Made by a program: the position numbers and the translations under genes. Below, piece by piece: positions 62,223 to 64,000 of a stretch of 64,000 nt of DNA. The notes under the pieces are model-generated. The model ran no database searches. It was not told the origin of the DNA and saw only the letters and a program-made list of their open reading frames with translations. The DNA lies in contig NZ_JQBW01000006.1 of NCBI RefSeq assembly GCF_001437055.1, positions 65,145 to 129,144 on the forward strand, in the 5' to 3' direction. This stretch comes from Limosilactobacillus secaliphilus (GTDB lineage: Bacteria > Bacillota > Bacilli > Lactobacillales > Lactobacillaceae). Position 1 is the first letter of the stretch. Every line of letters begins with the position of its first letter.

Positions 62223-64000
62223 TCACTGCTTCTTCCCCATCAAGGGTTGATAGAACAGGTCAATAATCACGGCAGCTACTAGGGCACCTACGACGGTTAA
62301 GAGCAGGTTTTGCAGGTTGATTTTGGTCATCGCAATCCCAGCTAATGCTAAGACAAAGGTGATCAGAACATCCGCAATTTGAACTAAGGCCACTAACTTA
62401 GCCGGGTAGTCCTGCCAGAAGAAGCGCTTGGTTCTGGTAATCAAAACAATCAACATCGCACTTAACACTAGGAAGACATAAACCATTGTCGAAATCGTAC
62501 CATGTGACCAGCCGTGGGTATTCAGGTAGGCAACACCAGCAAAACCAATCACCGTCCAACCAGCTGCCAAGGAAAAGGCAATTTTAGCCAATTTGGCCAT
62601 ATCCCAATCTTCGGGGTGCTGAGAAATTTCGACACGGTCGGTCCCGATCATCATCGTCACCATGTTGTTCATGATTGTGTAGATAACCATCGCATTCAGG
62701 GCCATTGGCAGGTAGCCAAAGAAGAGGTAGCCCAAAGTTAGGAGCATGGTCAATTCGGCGGTTCGGGACAGTTTCGTCAATGACCACGTCGTCATTCGTT
62801 GATAGACGCGGTGGCCAGCGTCCAAAATCTTAACGATAGACGTCAACCCGTCATCCAAGAGCACCATCTTACCAGATTTCTTGGCAACATCGGCAGCGTT
62901 GGAAACGGCAATCCCGACTTCGGCTTGCTTCAGGGCCGGAGAATCATTGACCCCATCGCCAGTCATACCAACGATGTAGCCCTTCTTTTGGAAGAATTTG
63001 ACCATCTTGAGTTTATCCTCTGGCAAAACGTCCGCAATGCCGGCAAGGTTATCAATATCCGTCTGGTCGTCAAAGTCATGAATTGAAATGACCTCACCAT
63101 TCAAGTCAACGGTCTTGGCCACCGCCGCGGCAGTCCGTTGGTTGTCACCAGTCAACATGATTGGCCGTACGCCACGGCGCTTAAATTCCTGCAGGGCAGC
63201 TTTGGAATCGGGCCGCACCTGATCCTGCAAAATAAAGACGCCTGCCAATTGATCATCAACTAAGGCCGCCACTGAACGACCGGCCTGAAAATCAATTTGT
63301 GTTACGACATTATCAGCGTTGGGGTCAATCAGTGATAACTGCTTGAACGATCCTAATTTAACATTGTGGCCTTTCACATCCGCCATGGAATAGCCTGTGT
63401 CAGAGGTGAAGGGCGTGAATGATTCGGCGGCTAAGGGAGTGATCCCCTGAGAATTTATGTACTCATCTACGGCACGATCGATGATGCCTGGGTTGCGCCG
63501 GTCAGTAGCCGCACTCACCAGGGTCAAAATTGCTGTATCATCTTGATCACTAGTGTTGGTAAAGGAAGCCACTGCCGTCTTATTTTCGGTAATGGTCCCC
63601 GTTTTATCCAAAAGCAGCAGGTTAAGGTTCGCTGCATCTTGAATCCCTGTTAAGTCAGCGGTTAAAACGCCCTCCTTACTCAGCCGTGTCGCTTCAAAGG
63701 AGTTTGATAAGGCAAAAGTTGACGGCATCGCCACTGGTATGGAGGCGATGAACATCATGCCCAAGAATGGGAGCATTTCAATGAAGGTGTTTAATGTGCC
63801 GCCCTTAAAGAACGAAGCAACGATGATTACCAAAGTCAACACCCCGTCAAGCAGGCACAGGTAATAGATGATCTTGGTCAGTAATTGCTGTAAGTGGCCT
63901 GGCGCCGCCGAATTGTTAATCAGATTAATCGTCTTACCAGACCGTGAAGCTGATCCAGTGGCACAAACCACCGCCAGTCCGGATCCTTCAACGACCGTCG
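62223..64000 (-). CDS. P3A-type (proton-efflux-like) P-type ATPase, 5' part outside window
   Basis: The frame stays open to the right edge, reading VVEGSGLAVVCATGSASRSGKT there, so the N-terminal actuator part lies beyond. Visible are the IPVAMPSTFALSNSFEATRL helix, phosphorylation motif DKTGTITENK, hinge GDGVNDSPALKQAEVGIAVSNAADVAKKSG, and six C-terminal membrane helices. These features match P3A plasma-membrane H+-ATPases rather than heavy-metal or Ca2+ pumps. The ion is inferred. It ends at 62223 next to a shared terminator. Confidence 0.87.
   Translation of the reverse strand, partial: TVVEGSGLAVVCATGSASRSGKTINLINNSAAPGHLQQLLTKIIYYLCLLDGVLTLVIIVASFFKGGTLNTFIEMLPFLGMMFIASIPVAMPSTFALSNSFEATRLSKEGVLTADLTGIQDAANLNLLLLDKTGTITENKTAVASFTNTSDQDDTAILTLVSAATDRRNPGIIDRAVDEYINSQGITPLAAESFTPFTSDTGYSMADVKGHNVKLGSFKQLSLIDPNADNVVTQIDFQAGRSVAALVDDQLAGVFILQDQVRPDSKAALQEFKRRGVRPIMLTGDNQRTAAAVAKTVDLNGEVISIHDFDDQTDIDNLAGIADVLPEDKLKMVKFFQKKGYIVGMTGDGVNDSPALKQAEVGIAVSNAADVAKKSGKMVLLDDGLTSIVKILDAGHRVYQRMTTWSLTKLSRTAELTMLLTLGYLFFGYLPMALNAMVIYTIMNNMVTMMIGTDRVEISQHPEDWDMAKLAKIAFSLAAGWTVIGFAGVAYLNTHGWSHGTISTMVYVFLVLSAMLIVLITRTKRFFWQDYPAKLVALVQIADVLITFVLALAGIAMTKINLQNLLLTVVGALVAAVIIDLFYQPLMGKKQ

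Noticed and set aside
1-64000. CRISPR arrays, tRNA genes, insertion sequences or prophage genes
   Set aside because: No regularly spaced repeats, tRNA-like cloverleaf sequences, transposase or phage genes were recognised by reading. A dedicated search could still find small remnants.

Overview
The window reads as a chromosome segment of a low-to-moderate GC Lactobacillaceae member, most like a heterofermentative, host-associated Limosilactobacillus-type species. The genus is inferred, not proven. Supporting signs are KxYKxGKxW signal peptides with LPQTG sortase motifs, a complete lower mevalonate cluster with type 2 IPP isomerase, PnuC vitamin salvage, Firmicute-type RNase P RNA, and the order dinG-ypmB-dnaD / pbp1A-recU-ypsA-gpsB-rnpB / rlmL. 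That order matches the Bacillus backbone with accessory genes inserted.

Layout. 1-7800 is a locus of related Ala-rich LPXTG surface proteins: the tail of one gene, a MazEF-like pair, a decayed copy (lost start codon plus a frameshift), and two convergent copies. The convergent copies share a perfect 144-bp inverted repeat at their 5' ends and a self-complementary junction at their 3' ends, and both have lost the normal sorting tail. 8165-27419 carries a DUF915 hydrolase with a lone PTS EIIC, zinc-independent S14, a phosphoesterase, two coupled MFS exporters behind an unusual leader, Kup, a CBS/CorC membrane protein, LysR/cupin and HxlR/SDR regulator-target modules, a second DUF915 hydrolase, a glycosylase, a GT8 enzyme, an HD hydrolase, and a degV/membrane/prdX operon. 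27630-34894 carries rqcH, a DUF2325 protein and a tandem pair of large multi-domain GT8 glycosyltransferases.

35083-40495 is a leftward operon ebsA-lspA-rluD followed by homologues of carbamoyl-phosphate synthetase (CarA, CarB). Both lack the residues needed for catalysis, but their frames are intact. Their place just after lspA-rluD, where many Firmicutes carry the pyr operon, suggests a relic or repurposed remnant of that operon. 40532-48005 holds an RNase HI-like gene, pnuC, rlmL, a Nudix/HerA-like ATPase pair, a LysM protein, rnpB, gpsB and ypsA. 48086-57804 holds recU-pbp1A, a SugE/Gdx-type SMR exporter behind a terminator-bearing leader (candidate guanidine riboswitch), an EamA transporter, a DUF1002 protein, dnaD, ypmB and dinG. 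57946-62121 is the mevalonate operon mvk-mvaD-mvaK2-fni, with a possible attenuator before fni. The window ends inside a P3A-type ATPase gene.

Most genes are ordinary housekeeping genes. The observations most worth checking are the putatively invertible adhesin pair with its palindromic junction, the catalytically dead CarAB pair, the SugE leader RNA, the duplicated multi-domain glycosyltransferases, and the Nudix/HerA pair. No tRNA gene, CRISPR array, insertion sequence or prophage was recognised.
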